In this document: positions 41,334-49,328 of the stretch, piece after piece | Layout: each line of letters starts with the position of its first letter | How positions within the stretch are numbered: position 1 is the stretch's first letter | Assembly: GCF_014205135.1 (NCBI RefSeq) | Contig: NZ_JACHMY010000001.1 | Location: 6,882,001-6,946,000, forward strand | Direction of reading: 5' to 3' | DNA: 64,000 nucleotides | Source: Kribbella italica | Lineage (GTDB): Bacteria > Actinomycetota > Actinomycetes > Propionibacteriales > Kribbellaceae | Program-made: the position numbers and the translations under genes | Notes under the pieces: generated by a model | Told to the model about the DNA's origin: nothing | The model's database searches: none | What the model saw: the letters and a program-made list of their open reading frames with translations, nothing else

Positions 41334-41983
41334 CGGTACTGCTCCAGGGCCGGCAGCGGCAGCAGCCCGATCAGGGCCGTCAGGCGATCGAGGGTCTCGA
41401 CCAGCTCGTCCGGCTTGGTGCGGCCGAAGATCGGGTAGACCGTGGCCAGCAGCTCCTGCTCCATCAAGGCCCAGGTGTGCAGCTTGTGACGACGCATGAA
41501 CTTCATCAGCTCCGGGTGCAGGACCTGGGCGGCGACCTGCGGGTTGGTGTTCACCAGGCGGTACCAGAGGTTGAAGTTCGAGTTCGGCGTGGCCGGCTCC
41601 GGCATGTCCTTCAGGTCGTACGCCGGGTCGGCGTTTTCCACGATCTGGAACCAGGGCACCTTCGCCGGCAGCTCGATCACCCACACCGTGTTGATCCGGA
41701 CGGCGCCGGCCTTCGGCGCCGCCACGTCCCTCCAGGCGTCGCGCACCGCCTCCAGCGTGACCTGGCGGTGGTAGTCGAACGCCGTGAACCGCAGCCCGTG
41801 GTGCCGCCCGCTCACCACCCCGAACGAGAGCTCCTGCTTGCCGCGCAGACTGAACGGCAACGCGTACCGCCACCGGTCGGCGAACCCGGGCGCCTCCAGC
41901 CGGATGTCCCACCCCCGCCGAGCCGCCAGCGCCGCCCGCTCGTCGTTGGTCTTGGCGATCCGCTTCGCCTCCAGGTTCACCAC
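41330..41983 (-). CDS. conserved hypothetical protein
   Basis: This 217-residue soluble protein begins with two adjacent GTG codons. It has a central beta-rich region (ELSFGVVSGRHHGLRFTAFDYHRQ ... INTVWVIELPAKVPWFQI) and a helical C-terminus. I recognise no catalytic motif. The short HHG/DYH stretch recalls DUF-type domains that interact with lipids or other proteins. It is co-transcribed with the CopD-like membrane protein through a 4 bp overlap. Confidence 0.6.
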   Translation of the reverse strand: MVNLEAKRIAKTNDERAALAARRGWDIRLEAPGFADRWRYALPFSLRGKQELSFGVVSGRHHGLRFTAFDYHRQVTLEAVRDAWRDVAAPKAGAVRINTVWVIELPAKVPWFQIVENADPAYDLKDMPEPATPNSNFNLWYRLVNTNPQVAAQVLHPELMKFMRRHKLHTWALMEQELLATVYPIFGRTKPDELVETLDRLTALIGLLPLPALEQYR

Positions 41984-42014
41984 CAGCTCAGGCTAGGGCT
42001 CGGCCCGGTTCATC

Positions 42015-42233
42015 TCAGCGGCGGTTGCGGGGGTGGTTCTTGCCCGTCCGCTCGTTGCCGCGCTTGTAGTTGCCGGTCCAGCGCGCCATCACTTCCTGCG
42101 GGTCGTCGTCGACCTCGGCGAGGAACTCGGCGGCGCGGGCGCCGCGCAGTACGGTGGCCGGCTTGCCGTGATGGGTGATGCGGACGGTCCCGTCGGGGCG
42201 GGACGCGTAGTCGAATCCTTGGGGTGCCGGCAC
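42015..42233 (-). CDS. small conserved actinobacterial protein
   Basis: This 72-residue protein (GTG start at 42233) has the pattern GFDYASRPDGTVRITHHGKPATVLRGARAAEFL ... WTGNYKRGNER, which I recognise as a recurrent small conserved protein of actinomycetes with no known function. The C-terminus is strongly basic, so binding to nucleic acid or ribosome is possible. It lies downstream of acs on the same strand, after a terminator. Confidence 0.7.
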   Translation of the reverse strand: MPAPQGFDYASRPDGTVRITHHGKPATVLRGARAAEFLAEVDDDPQEVMARWTGNYKRGNERTGKNHPRNRR

Positions 42234-42273
42234 AGCGTCATTCCAGCAGCGCCGGCAAGCCGTCGCAACCGGA

Positions 42274-42312
42274 TTCAGCCTGTACGCCGGCTCAGGCGGC
42301 GTACAGGCTGAA
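42274..42312 (-). terminator. acs terminator
   Basis: This is a perfect 16 bp stem (42274-42289 with 42297-42312) with a 7-nt loop, 8 bp after the acs stop. Confidence 0.85.
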
Positions 42313-42319
42313 GCGACGC

Positions 42320-44296
42320 TCAGTCCTCGTCGGCCTTGCCGGACTCGAGGTTGGTCTTGATCAGGTCCATCACCGTGGAGTCGGCCAGCGTGGTGACGTC
42401 GCCGACCTCGCGGTTCTCGGCGACGTCGCGCAGCAGGCGGCGCATGATCTTGCCCGAGCGGGTCTTGGGCAGCTCGGCCACGACCATGATCTGGCGCGGC
42501 TTCGCGATCGGTCCGATCTCCTTGGCGACGTGGTTGCGCAGCTCCTGGACGACGTCCGGCCCGCCGTCACCCGCCTCGGAGCGCAAGATGACGAACGCCG
42601 CGATCGCCTGGCCCGTCGTCGGGTCCGAGGCGCCGACCACGGCGGCCTCGGCGACCTTCGGGTGCGAGACCAGCGCGGACTCGATCTCGGTCGTGGACAG
42701 CCGGTGGCCCGACACGTTCATCACGTCGTCGACCCGGCCGAGCAGCCAGATGTCGCCGTCCTCGTCCTTCTTGGCGCCGTCGCCCGCGAAGTACACGCCC
42801 GGCCAGCGCGACCAGTAGGTCTCCTTGAAGCGCTCGTCGTCGCCCCACAGCGTGCGCAGCATCGACGGCCACGGCTTGTCGATGATCAGGTAACCACCCG
42901 AGCCGTTCGGCACCGACTTGCCCGCGTCGTCGACGACGTCGACGCTCACGCCCGGGATCGCCTTCATCGCCGCGCCGGGCTTGCCGGAGGTGACGCCGGG
43001 CAGCGGGGAGATCATGTGCATCCCGGTCTCGGTCTGCCACCAGGTGTCGACCACCGGCGCGTTGTTGCCGCCGATGTTCTCCCGGTACCAGACGTAGGCC
43101 TCGGGGTTGATGGGCTCGCCGACCGACCCGATCACCCGCAGCGTCGACAGGTCGAACTTGGCCGGGATCTCCTTGCCCCACTTCATGAAGGTCCGGATCG
43201 CGGTCGGCGCGCAGTACAGGATCGAGACCTTGTACTTCTGCACGATCTCCCACCAGCGGCCCTGGTGCGGGGTGTCAGGCGTGCCCTCGTACAGGACCGA
43301 GGTGGTCCCGTTCGCCAGCGCGCCGTACACGATGTAGCTGTGCCCGGTGACCCAGCCGATGTCGGCGGCGGTCCAGTAGACGTCAGTGTCGGCCTTGAGG
43401 TCGAAGACCGCCCACTGCGTGTACGACGTCCCCACCAGGTAGCCGCCGGTGGTGTGCAGGATGCCCTTCGGCTTGCCCGTGCTGCCGGACGTGTACATCA
43501 CGTACAGCGGGTGCTCGGCGTCGAACGCCTCCGGGGTGTGCTCGGCCGACTGCTTGCCGACGAAGTCCTCCCACCACAGGTCGCGGCCCTCGGCCATCGC
43601 GGTCTCCTGGCCGGTCCGGTTCACCACGAGCACGTTGCGCACGTCCGGGCAGTCCTCGAGCGCCGTGTCGACGGCGGGCTTCAGTGCGGCCGGGGCGCCG
43701 CGGCGGTAGCCGCCGTCGGAGGTGATCACGACGCGGGCGTCGCAGTCCAGGATGCGGCCCTTCAGCGCGTCCGCGGAGAAGCCGCCGAAGATGACCGTGT
43801 GCGGGGCGCCGATCCGGGCGCAGGCCAGCATCGCGACCACGGTCTCGGGGATCATCGGCATGTAGATCGCGACGATGTCGCCGGGCTTCACGTTCAGCTC
43901 GAGCAGCGCGTTCGCGGCCTTGCTGACCTCGTCCTTGAGCTGGGCGTAGGTGATCTCGCGGGTGTCACCCGGCTCGCCCTCGAAGTAGTACGCGACCCGG
44001 TCGCCGAGGCCGTTCTCGACGTGCCGGTCGACGCAGTTGTACGCCGCGTTGAGCTTGCCGTCGGCGTACCACTTGGCGAACGGTGGGTTGCTCCAGTCCA
44101 GCGTCTCGGTCGGCTCGACGGCCCAGGTCAGCCGCTTGGCCTGCTCGGCCCAGAACCCCTCCAGGTCCGCGGCGGCCGTCTCGTAGGCGTCGGCCTTGAC
44201 GTTCGCCTGGGCGGCGAGCTCGGCCGGCGGGTCGAAGCGCCGCTCCTCGTGCATCAGGTTCGACAGCGCTGGGGACTGGGGCTCGGAACTGGTCAC
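42320..44296 (-). CDS. acs: acetate-CoA ligase (acetyl-CoA synthetase)
   Basis: This 658-residue AMP-forming enzyme activates acetate to acetyl-CoA. The family motifs are YTSGSTGKPKGILHTTGGY (P-loop), DTWWQTETG, GRVDDVMNVSGHR, and the C-terminal TRSGKIMRR with catalytic Lys616, the usual target of regulatory acetylation. The CoA-binding residues are conserved as in Rv3667. Together with actP at 53 kb and the CRP-like site upstream it forms an acetate assimilation capability. Start: ATG 44296. Confidence 0.97.
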   Translation of the reverse strand: MTSSEPQSPALSNLMHEERRFDPPAELAAQANVKADAYETAAADLEGFWAEQAKRLTWAVEPTETLDWSNPPFAKWYADGKLNAAYNCVDRHVENGLGDRVAYYFEGEPGDTREITYAQLKDEVSKAANALLELNVKPGDIVAIYMPMIPETVVAMLACARIGAPHTVIFGGFSADALKGRILDCDARVVITSDGGYRRGAPAALKPAVDTALEDCPDVRNVLVVNRTGQETAMAEGRDLWWEDFVGKQSAEHTPEAFDAEHPLYVMYTSGSTGKPKGILHTTGGYLVGTSYTQWAVFDLKADTDVYWTAADIGWVTGHSYIVYGALANGTTSVLYEGTPDTPHQGRWWEIVQKYKVSILYCAPTAIRTFMKWGKEIPAKFDLSTLRVIGSVGEPINPEAYVWYRENIGGNNAPVVDTWWQTETGMHMISPLPGVTSGKPGAAMKAIPGVSVDVVDDAGKSVPNGSGGYLIIDKPWPSMLRTLWGDDERFKETYWSRWPGVYFAGDGAKKDEDGDIWLLGRVDDVMNVSGHRLSTTEIESALVSHPKVAEAAVVGASDPTTGQAIAAFVILRSEAGDGGPDVVQELRNHVAKEIGPIAKPRQIMVVAELPKTRSGKIMRRLLRDVAENREVGDVTTLADSTVMDLIKTNLESGKADED

Positions 44297-44423
44297 GGTC
44301 GCGGACTCCTCGTCGATAGCCGGTCGGCGCGCCCGGGCGCCGCCCCCTTTCTACCAACGGCAGACCACCCGCGGTACTGGTGGTTCGCCGAGCAGACCTC
44401 TATCTGCGCCGAACGGGCCTCCT

Positions 44424-44439
44424 AGTGAACGACGTCACA
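44424..44439. promoter_or_regulatory. CRP-type site upstream of acs
   Basis: AGTGA-N6-TCACA differs by one base from the mycobacterial CRP consensus TGTGA-N6-TCACA, and its GTGAacgacgTCAC core is symmetric. It is 128 bp upstream of acs and overlaps the stop codon of the HxlR-type gene. cAMP-CRP control of acs is known in several bacteria, and a crp gene is in this window. Confidence 0.55.
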
Positions 44440-44794
44440 CGCTGGATTCGCGGGCGTCGAGGAGTTCGTCCCAGTGGGTGGCGGTCCAGTGGCAGGCGGT
44501 GCGGATGGGGCCGAGCATGCTGTGGCCGAGCGGGGTGAGCTCGTAGACGACGCGGCGCACCGGTACGGCGTACTCGGTACGGCTGATCAGGCCGTCCTGC
44601 TCGAGGTGGCGCAGGGACTGGGTCAGAACCTTCGGGGTGACCCGGTGCAGCGGGACGCGGAGCTCGGAGAAGCGGCGGGGGCCGTCCTCCAGGCAGGCGA
44701 TCACCAGGGCTGCCCACTTGTCCCGGCCGAACCGGAACGGGTTCAGCGTCGAGGGGCAGATCTCGTCGAACATGTCCGCGCGCAACGGCTCCAT
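44435..44794 (-). CDS. HxlR family transcriptional regulator
   Basis: This 119-residue winged-helix protein has the family pattern: NPFRFGRDKWAALVIACLEDGPRRFSELRVPLHRVTPKVLTQSLRHLEQDGLISR ... VYELTPLGHSML. An N-terminal Cys (EICPS) is in the place used for redox or electrophile sensing in HypR/QorR types. It is divergent from the NmrA-like oxidoreductase gene, 80 bp apart, a typical HxlR-target pair. Confidence 0.9.
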   Translation of the reverse strand: MEPLRADMFDEICPSTLNPFRFGRDKWAALVIACLEDGPRRFSELRVPLHRVTPKVLTQSLRHLEQDGLISRTEYAVPVRRVVYELTPLGHSMLGPIRTACHWTATHWDELLDARESSV

Positions 44795-44874
44795 GCCACC
44801 AGCCTAGCCAGTATCCGGGCGGTAACCGGCGCTGCGCCTACCTTCGCCGGACACGACGAGAAGGGACCTTCAGC

Positions 44875-45471
44875 ATGAGCAGGATCTTGGTGTTCGGCGC
44901 GGGCGGACGAGCGGGACGGGCGGCCGCCGAGGAGGCCCGCCGACGCGGGCACGAGGTCACCGCGGCCGTCCGGGACCCCAGCAAGTACGCCGATCTGGAC
45001 GCGATCGCCGCGGACGTCACCGACCGCGAGGCGGTCGCGCTCCTCGCGGCCGAGCACGACGCGGTCGTCGCCGCCGTGTACGACCCCGCCCCCGGCTTCT
45101 TCCCCCGCGCAGGCAGAGCCTTGGCGGAAGGGGTTGGAACAACCCGCCTGATCTGGGTCGGACTCGCGTCGATCCTTGCCACCGACAACGGGACCCTCCT
45201 GATGGACTCACCCGGCTACCCCCGGGAGTACCGCGAGTTCTTCGCGGCGCACCAGGCGGCAGCCGACCAGTTGGCGGCGTCGTCGGCCGACTGGGTCTCG
45301 ATCACCCCGAGCGGCGACTTCGACCACGAGAACCCCGCCCGCACCGGCTCCTACCGCTTCGCCCCCGGCAACTCGGCCAGCCGCATCTCGTACGCCGACC
45401 TCGCCATCGCCCTGCTCGACGAGATCGACCGCCCGAAGCACCACGGCGTCCTGCTCGGCGTGGAGTCGTGA
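44875..45471 (+). CDS. NAD(P)-binding NmrA/SDR-a-like protein
   Basis: This 198-residue single-domain Rossmann protein begins ILVFGAGGRAGRAAAEEARRRGHEVTAAVRDP, the atypical SDR (NmrA/HscarG-like) nucleotide loop. The Tyr-x3-Lys pair is missing, so it may be a redox sensor or reductase without the classical site. It is divergent from and probably regulated by the HxlR-type protein. The start is ATG 44875, after GAAGGGACC. Confidence 0.85.
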   Translation: MSRILVFGAGGRAGRAAAEEARRRGHEVTAAVRDPSKYADLDAIAADVTDREAVALLAAEHDAVVAAVYDPAPGFFPRAGRALAEGVGTTRLIWVGLASILATDNGTLLMDSPGYPREYREFFAAHQAAADQLAASSADWVSITPSGDFDHENPARTGSYRFAPGNSASRISYADLAIALLDEIDRPKHHGVLLGVES

Positions 45472-45653
45472 CGACCCACTTCGAGCGCGGCGAGCCGCTC
45501 CTCGGGCACCCGGACCGGGCAAAGTTCTCAGCGAGTCTTCAGGGTGAATCCGATGCCGGTGCGCGGCAGAACCTGGAACAGTTGCCCTCACTGGCAACAT
45601 GGGTGGACATCTACCGACCGGAGATCCGGGCGGCCTGACCGACGGGGTTGATC

Positions 45654-46073
45654 GTGCTGGACGAGAAGGCAGTCCACCTGATGGTGGCGATGCACCGGAT
45701 CGTCCGGCATCTGCGCCGGACCGCGATGTCCACCTCGATGCACCCGACCCAGTTCATCGCGCTGCTGGTGATCGCCCGTGAGCAGCCGGTCCGGATCGGC
45801 ACGATCGCGAACAAGGTGCCCTGCTCGCAGCCGACCGCGACCACGACCGTCGCCGTCCTGGAGACGGCGGGGCTGGTCCGCCGCCGCCCCGACACCCTGG
45901 ACGGCCGCGCGACCGCGGTCGAGCTGACCGAGCAGGGCACCGAGACCGTCGCGCACATGCGCGCCGACGCCGGACAGGCGCTCGACGCCATCCTCACCAA
46001 CCTCAGTCCGGAGGACCGCGAGAAGGTGCTGGAGGCGGGCGAGATCCTGTACGGCGTGGCGGACGATCTCTAG
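45654..46073 (+). CDS. MarR family transcriptional regulator
   Basis: This 139-residue regulator has the family winged helix (PTQFIALLVIAREQPVRIGTIANKVPCSQPTATTTVAVLETAGLVRRRPDTLDGRATAVELTEQG) with the DxR wing. The GTG at 45654 has GGGG 6 nt upstream; TTG 45648 is an alternative. A single Cys in the recognition region (VPCSQ) may be redox-active. The 182 bp before it shows no hairpin. Its stop shares CTAG with the convergent propeller gene. Confidence 0.87.
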   Translation: MLDEKAVHLMVAMHRIVRHLRRTAMSTSMHPTQFIALLVIAREQPVRIGTIANKVPCSQPTATTTVAVLETAGLVRRRPDTLDGRATAVELTEQGTETVAHMRADAGQALDAILTNLSPEDREKVLEAGEILYGVADDL

Positions 46074-47104
46074 AGCAGTCCTGGGACCACGGACACCGTG
46101 TACGGCGGGGTGCCGGGCGCCACGTCGAGCTGGCTGTTGACCCAGAGCAGCCGGTTCCCGTCGCGGGCGATCGTCGTCGGCGTCGCGCCGGGTGCGCCGG
46201 GCTGGGAGTCGGCCCGCAGGGTCGCTCGGGTGAGGGTGTGGTCGAGGATCGCCAGGCGGGTCACGTACTTGCCGCCGCCGGCGTTGTAGACGGCGTACAG
46301 GCGGCACCCTTCGAGCAGGTAGCCGTCGCCGGACAGGATGCCGTCGACCTCGAGCGGCCGGACCTGCTTGGTGCGCAGGTCGATCCGGTACGTGAGGTCC
46401 TGGCCCTGTTCGCCGACCAGCAGGACGCGGCCGTCGCTGACGATCCCGTTGAGGAAGTACGGGATCGGCTGGATCTGGTCGCGGGTCAGCCACGGCTCAA
46501 GTTTGCCTAGGCCGTGCTTGGTGAGCGTCGCTCGCCAGATCTGGTTGTTGGCGGAGTCCGTGACGTAGACGTAGTTGCCGACGACGACGAAGTCGTTGAG
46601 GAAGGCCCCTTCTTGCGCGGCTCTCGCTACCAGGAGACGGCCGCGGGCGTCGTACAGGAAGAGCTTCGCGGTGCCCGCGCCGGCGACCAGGACGCGCCCC
46701 CAGCGGTCGGTGTGGATCCCGGTCGCGGAGGTGCGCCCGTCGCGCCCCGGGGCCAGCCAGAGCCGCAGCCGTGGGTCGCGGACCGAGCCCTTGAAGACGG
46801 CGCCGGTCCCCACGCTGGTGACGTAGATCGTGCCGCCACGGGTGACCTCGATTCCTTCCGGGGTGTCGCCGGGCGTGGTCGACACAACGTACGACGTGGG
46901 GCGGCTCGGGTGGTGGGTCTGGGGTGTGACGGTGGTCGATCGCTTCGGGAGGTGGGCGTGAGGTGTGGCGCCGGTCGATCGGTCCAGGTGGTGCGCCTGG
47001 GTCGCGGCGGCGGCCGACGGGTCCGGGAGGTGGGCCTGGGCGGCGAGCGGCTGGCCGACGGCCGCGGCGGTGAGGACGAGGGCTGCGAGTGCGCGGAGTC
47101 TCAT
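46070..47104 (-). CDS. secreted beta-propeller (SMP-30-like) protein
   Basis: This 344-residue exported protein has a signal peptide at about 1-25 (MRLRALAALVLTAAAVGQ). Residues about 25-70 are three and a half copies of a 13-residue His-rich repeat (AHLPxRSTxxTPx type). The remainder is a six-bladed propeller with blades such as GGTIYVTSVGTGAVFKGS and DFVVVGNYVYVTDSANNQIWRA, recalling gluconolactonase/SMP-30 proteins. No clear metal ligands of SMP-30 can be named, so the activity is open. Start ATG 47104; longer in-frame upstream codons are not supported. Confidence 0.7.
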   Translation of the reverse strand: MRLRALAALVLTAAAVGQPLAAQAHLPDPSAAAATQAHHLDRSTGATPHAHLPKRSTTVTPQTHHPSRPTSYVVSTTPGDTPEGIEVTRGGTIYVTSVGTGAVFKGSVRDPRLRLWLAPGRDGRTSATGIHTDRWGRVLVAGAGTAKLFLYDARGRLLVARAAQEGAFLNDFVVVGNYVYVTDSANNQIWRATLTKHGLGKLEPWLTRDQIQPIPYFLNGIVSDGRVLLVGEQGQDLTYRIDLRTKQVRPLEVDGILSGDGYLLEGCRLYAVYNAGGGKYVTRLAILDHTLTRATLRADSQPGAPGATPTTIARDGNRLLWVNSQLDVAPGTPPYTVSVVPGLL

Positions 47105-47324
47105 CCGGTCAGGGTGGATTCCGGCGGAAGCCGCGGCGACCGGTTTCGGACTGGACCGAAGGCTCGTGCCCGGTTGGAGCCCGCCGCCGAGGTGCTGAGA
47201 AGGACGCGCTTCCGGTGGGGTCGGCCGTCGTACTCGTCCGGCTGAGCGAGGACCGGCGTCCCGGTTGTTTCGGGTCTGGCGGAAGGGCTCGCCGGATCGG
47301 TTGTGGGGTGGGCACAATCGGGCT

Positions 47325-48332
47325 GTGATCCGGATCCATTTCACGGCGGCGGACCTCGGGCGGGTGGTGTTCCCGGTCGAGCCCGAACCGCTGTGGGAGG
47401 CGGCGCTCGCGGCCCGCGGGCTCGGGGACCGCGCGATTCCGCCGGCCGCGCGGCGCTGGCGGCGGGTGGCCGGACCGCGGGTACGGCCGTCGATGCGGCC
47501 GCTGTTCAAGCTGATAGCGCCCGGCGGGCAGTTCCCGGACTTCCTCACGCCGGTCGTCGAGGCGCCCGGGCTGGAGCCGGCGGTCGAGGTGCTCTGCGAT
47601 ACGCCGGCCGAGGTCGTCAGGGACCAGCTCGGCCCGTGGCTGCCCGCGCAGGTGGAGCTGTTCATGGAAGGCCTGCTGGCCGGGCGCGCCGGCTCGCGGC
47701 GCGCGCTCGGCAACGCCGTACGGGATTTTCACCGGCAGGTACTGACGCCGTCCGGCGGCGAGCTCGAACGCCGGTACGGCGCGGACCTCGCGCTCCGCTC
47801 CCGAGCGTTGCTGCACGGCGGGGCCGACGCGATGCTCGGCGGGCTGCACCCGGACATCACGTGGGCGGATCCGGTCCTCACGTCGTACGGACTGAGCACT
47901 GGGCCGACGCTCGACATCCAGCTGGACGGCCGGGGCCTGCAGCTGTACCCGTCCGCCTTCACCGCCGAGTGCCTGGCACTCGACCTCCCCGGCCGGCGCC
48001 CCGTGCTCGTCTACCCCTGCGCGGACCTCGAACTCGACGAGCCCGACTCCGACGCCCTGGCCGACCTACTAGGCCGCACCCGCGCGACAGTCCTCCGATC
48101 CCTGCTCGCCTCAGCCAGTACGACGCAACTCGCACGCCGCTGCGAAATCTCCCTGGCCTCCACCTCCGACCACACCCGCATCCTCCGCGCGGCCGGCCTG
48201 ATCACCACCCACCGAGCGGGTGGAACGGCCCTGCACTCCCTCACCCCAACCGGCCACCGCCTGCTGCAGACCCCGAACCGCCTCAACCTCGGGGCAGACG
48301 CGGAGAACCGCCGGATTACCCCGCGGCGCTGA
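47325..48332 (+). CDS. ArsR-like winged-helix regulator (DUF5937 type)
   Basis: This 335-residue protein starts at GTG 47325. The N-terminal 240 residues (IRIHFTAADLGRVVFPVEPEPLWEAALAA ... LYPSAFTAECLALDLPGRRPVLVYP) match the large sensor domain of actinobacterial DUF5937/ArsR-type regulators. The C-terminal winged helix is LLGRTRATVLRSLLASASTTQLARRCEISLASTSDHTRILRAAGLITTHR. Such genes are frequent in Streptomyces-like genomes; the ligand and targets are unknown. Confidence 0.82.
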   Translation: MIRIHFTAADLGRVVFPVEPEPLWEAALAARGLGDRAIPPAARRWRRVAGPRVRPSMRPLFKLIAPGGQFPDFLTPVVEAPGLEPAVEVLCDTPAEVVRDQLGPWLPAQVELFMEGLLAGRAGSRRALGNAVRDFHRQVLTPSGGELERRYGADLALRSRALLHGGADAMLGGLHPDITWADPVLTSYGLSTGPTLDIQLDGRGLQLYPSAFTAECLALDLPGRRPVLVYPCADLELDEPDSDALADLLGRTRATVLRSLLASASTTQLARRCEISLASTSDHTRILRAAGLITTHRAGGTALHSLTPTGHRLLQTPNRLNLGADAENRRITPRR

Positions 48333-48418
48333 GATCCTCACCTCATGCGCCGACTGCTGCGGCTACGCCTGCCTGGCCCTCACCGCCGCAGCCCACTCCA
48401 TCTCCCGCCACCGCCGCA

Positions 48419-48541
48419 GGGCAGATCCCCATCTGCCCCAGCCATTGCCAGAACAACCAAGTAGAGTAAGAACCGCACGGGACAGAAGAGTCACGTGAAG
48501 TGGACCCGGCAGCTCACCGGACGGTGGACGAGCCGGGTCTC
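48419..48541. ncRNA. structured repeat, copy 1 (DUF3800-associated RNA candidate)
   Basis: The element opens with a perfect 8 bp hairpin, GGGCAGAT-CCCC-ATCTGCCC (48419-48438). After about 40 nt with scattered conserved words (AGCC, TGCC, AGAG, GTAAG) comes a 61 nt core (48480-48540) that matches copy 2 at 48 of 61 positions. The core can form ACCCGGC/GCCGGGT with an inner CACC-GGAC-GGTG. The strand of any RNA is undetermined. It lies at the 3' side of the DUF3800-like gene, whose end has its own hairpin. Confidence 0.6.
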
Positions 48542-48544
48542 GCG

Positions 48545-48569
48545 CTGTCAGGGGTCACGGACCTGACAG
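48545..48569 (-). terminator. hairpin at the end of the DUF3800-like gene
   Basis: CTGTCAGG pairs with CCTGACAG (48545-48552 with 48562-48569). The stem spans the stop codon (48548-48550), so it can act as a terminator or protect the 3' end. Confidence 0.5.
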
Positions 48570-49060
48570 AACGACGCGACGGTACGGCGCCAGTGCCCGC
48601 CTCGTACCCAGGCCCACGCGATGGCGTCCGGTACCCAGAGCAACGGATCCAGCTTCGGAACCATCAGTTCCCACCGTAGGTCGAAGCATCTGTACCGATT
48701 GCAGGCGGCGTGGAGCGTTCTCCGGTCGTGGTCGAACGTCGACTCCTCGCGCTCCACCACCAGCCGCTCGGCGGTTCCCGCCTGGTCGCGCACGATGGCC
48801 TCCAGACACCTGCGGCGTGCGTCGAGCGTGTCCCGGTCAGCCGAGTACAGGTCGGCAAGGATCCGGAACTCGGAGATCACCTCGAGGATCTGCTTGCGGC
48901 GTGCGTTGGTCTCGTGGTTGAAGTGCAGACGCTCCTGCCCAGGCAGCAGCAGACTCCGTAGTGCCTTGCGGTGAACGGCGACGTCCCCTGGACGGCAGAC
49001 CGCCGCGGCCATCAGCAACCCCTTGGACTTCGTCTCGTCGACGAACACGTGAACCGGCAT
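48548..49060 (-). CDS. DUF3800-like protein
   Basis: This 170-residue protein resembles DUF3800. An N-terminal strand carries acidic residues (VHVFVDETKSKGLLMAAAV), the middle is helical and charged with RLHFNHE, and a conserved-looking end reads LLWVPDAIAWAWVRGGHW, similar to the DAIAGA helix of that family. DUF3800 proteins have an RNase-H-like arrangement and are suspected nucleases, often mobile. The visible acidic set (Asp8, Glu9, Glu49, Asp145) could bind metal. It lies between two direct copies of a structured repeat, which supports the family call. Start: ATG 49060. Confidence 0.6.
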   Translation of the reverse strand: MPVHVFVDETKSKGLLMAAAVCRPGDVAVHRKALRSLLLPGQERLHFNHETNARRKQILEVISEFRILADLYSADRDTLDARRRCLEAIVRDQAGTAERLVVEREESTFDHDRRTLHAACNRYRCFDLRWELMVPKLDPLLWVPDAIAWAWVRGGHWRRTVASFCQVRDP

Positions 49061-49137
49061 TTCCCCGCCCTGTCGGATGACAAGGCTCGACCTTCACACG
49101 ACCGTGCCGTGATCCTGGGCAAGACACCGGGGCATTC

Positions 49138-49271
49138 CGGGGCAGATGACGAACTGCCCCGAAAGCCTTTCTTTGCCGGTGTTCTAGAGGCGTAAGGTCG
49201 GTTGTGCTCAGGACAGTAGAGTCCTCTGAAGTGGACTCGGTAGCCTTCCGGACGGTAGGTGAGCCGGGTCG
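49138..49271. ncRNA. structured repeat, copy 2 (DUF3800-associated RNA candidate)
   Basis: This copy opens with the hairpin CGGGGCAG/CTGCCCCG (49138-49145 with 49154-49161, loop of 8). The same order of words follows, then the 61 nt core at 49211-49271. Within it GAGTCC pairs with GGACTC. Pairs in the last stem change with wobble compensation relative to copy 1 (C-G to T-G), which argues for RNA structure. It lies 78 bp upstream of the DUF3800-like start, in the 268 bp gap 49061-49328. Confidence 0.6.
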
Positions 49272-49284
49272 GCGTGAGAACGCG

Positions 49285-49315
49285 AACGGCCGCCGACCCA
49301 TGGTCGGCGGCCGTT
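49285..49315 (-). terminator. terminator of GH87-like gene
   Basis: A perfect 14 bp stem (49285-49298 with 49302-49315) with a 3-nt loop lies 13 bp after the stop of the glucanase-like gene. Confidence 0.8.
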
Positions 49316-49328
49316 GTGTTGGGGGCGG

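Noticed and set aside
48344..48470. Short ORFs with CPxC or CxxC patterns after the DUF5937-type gene
   Set aside because: All three frames are open for a short distance, the residues do not continue the pattern of a metal site, and the region coincides with the structured repeat.
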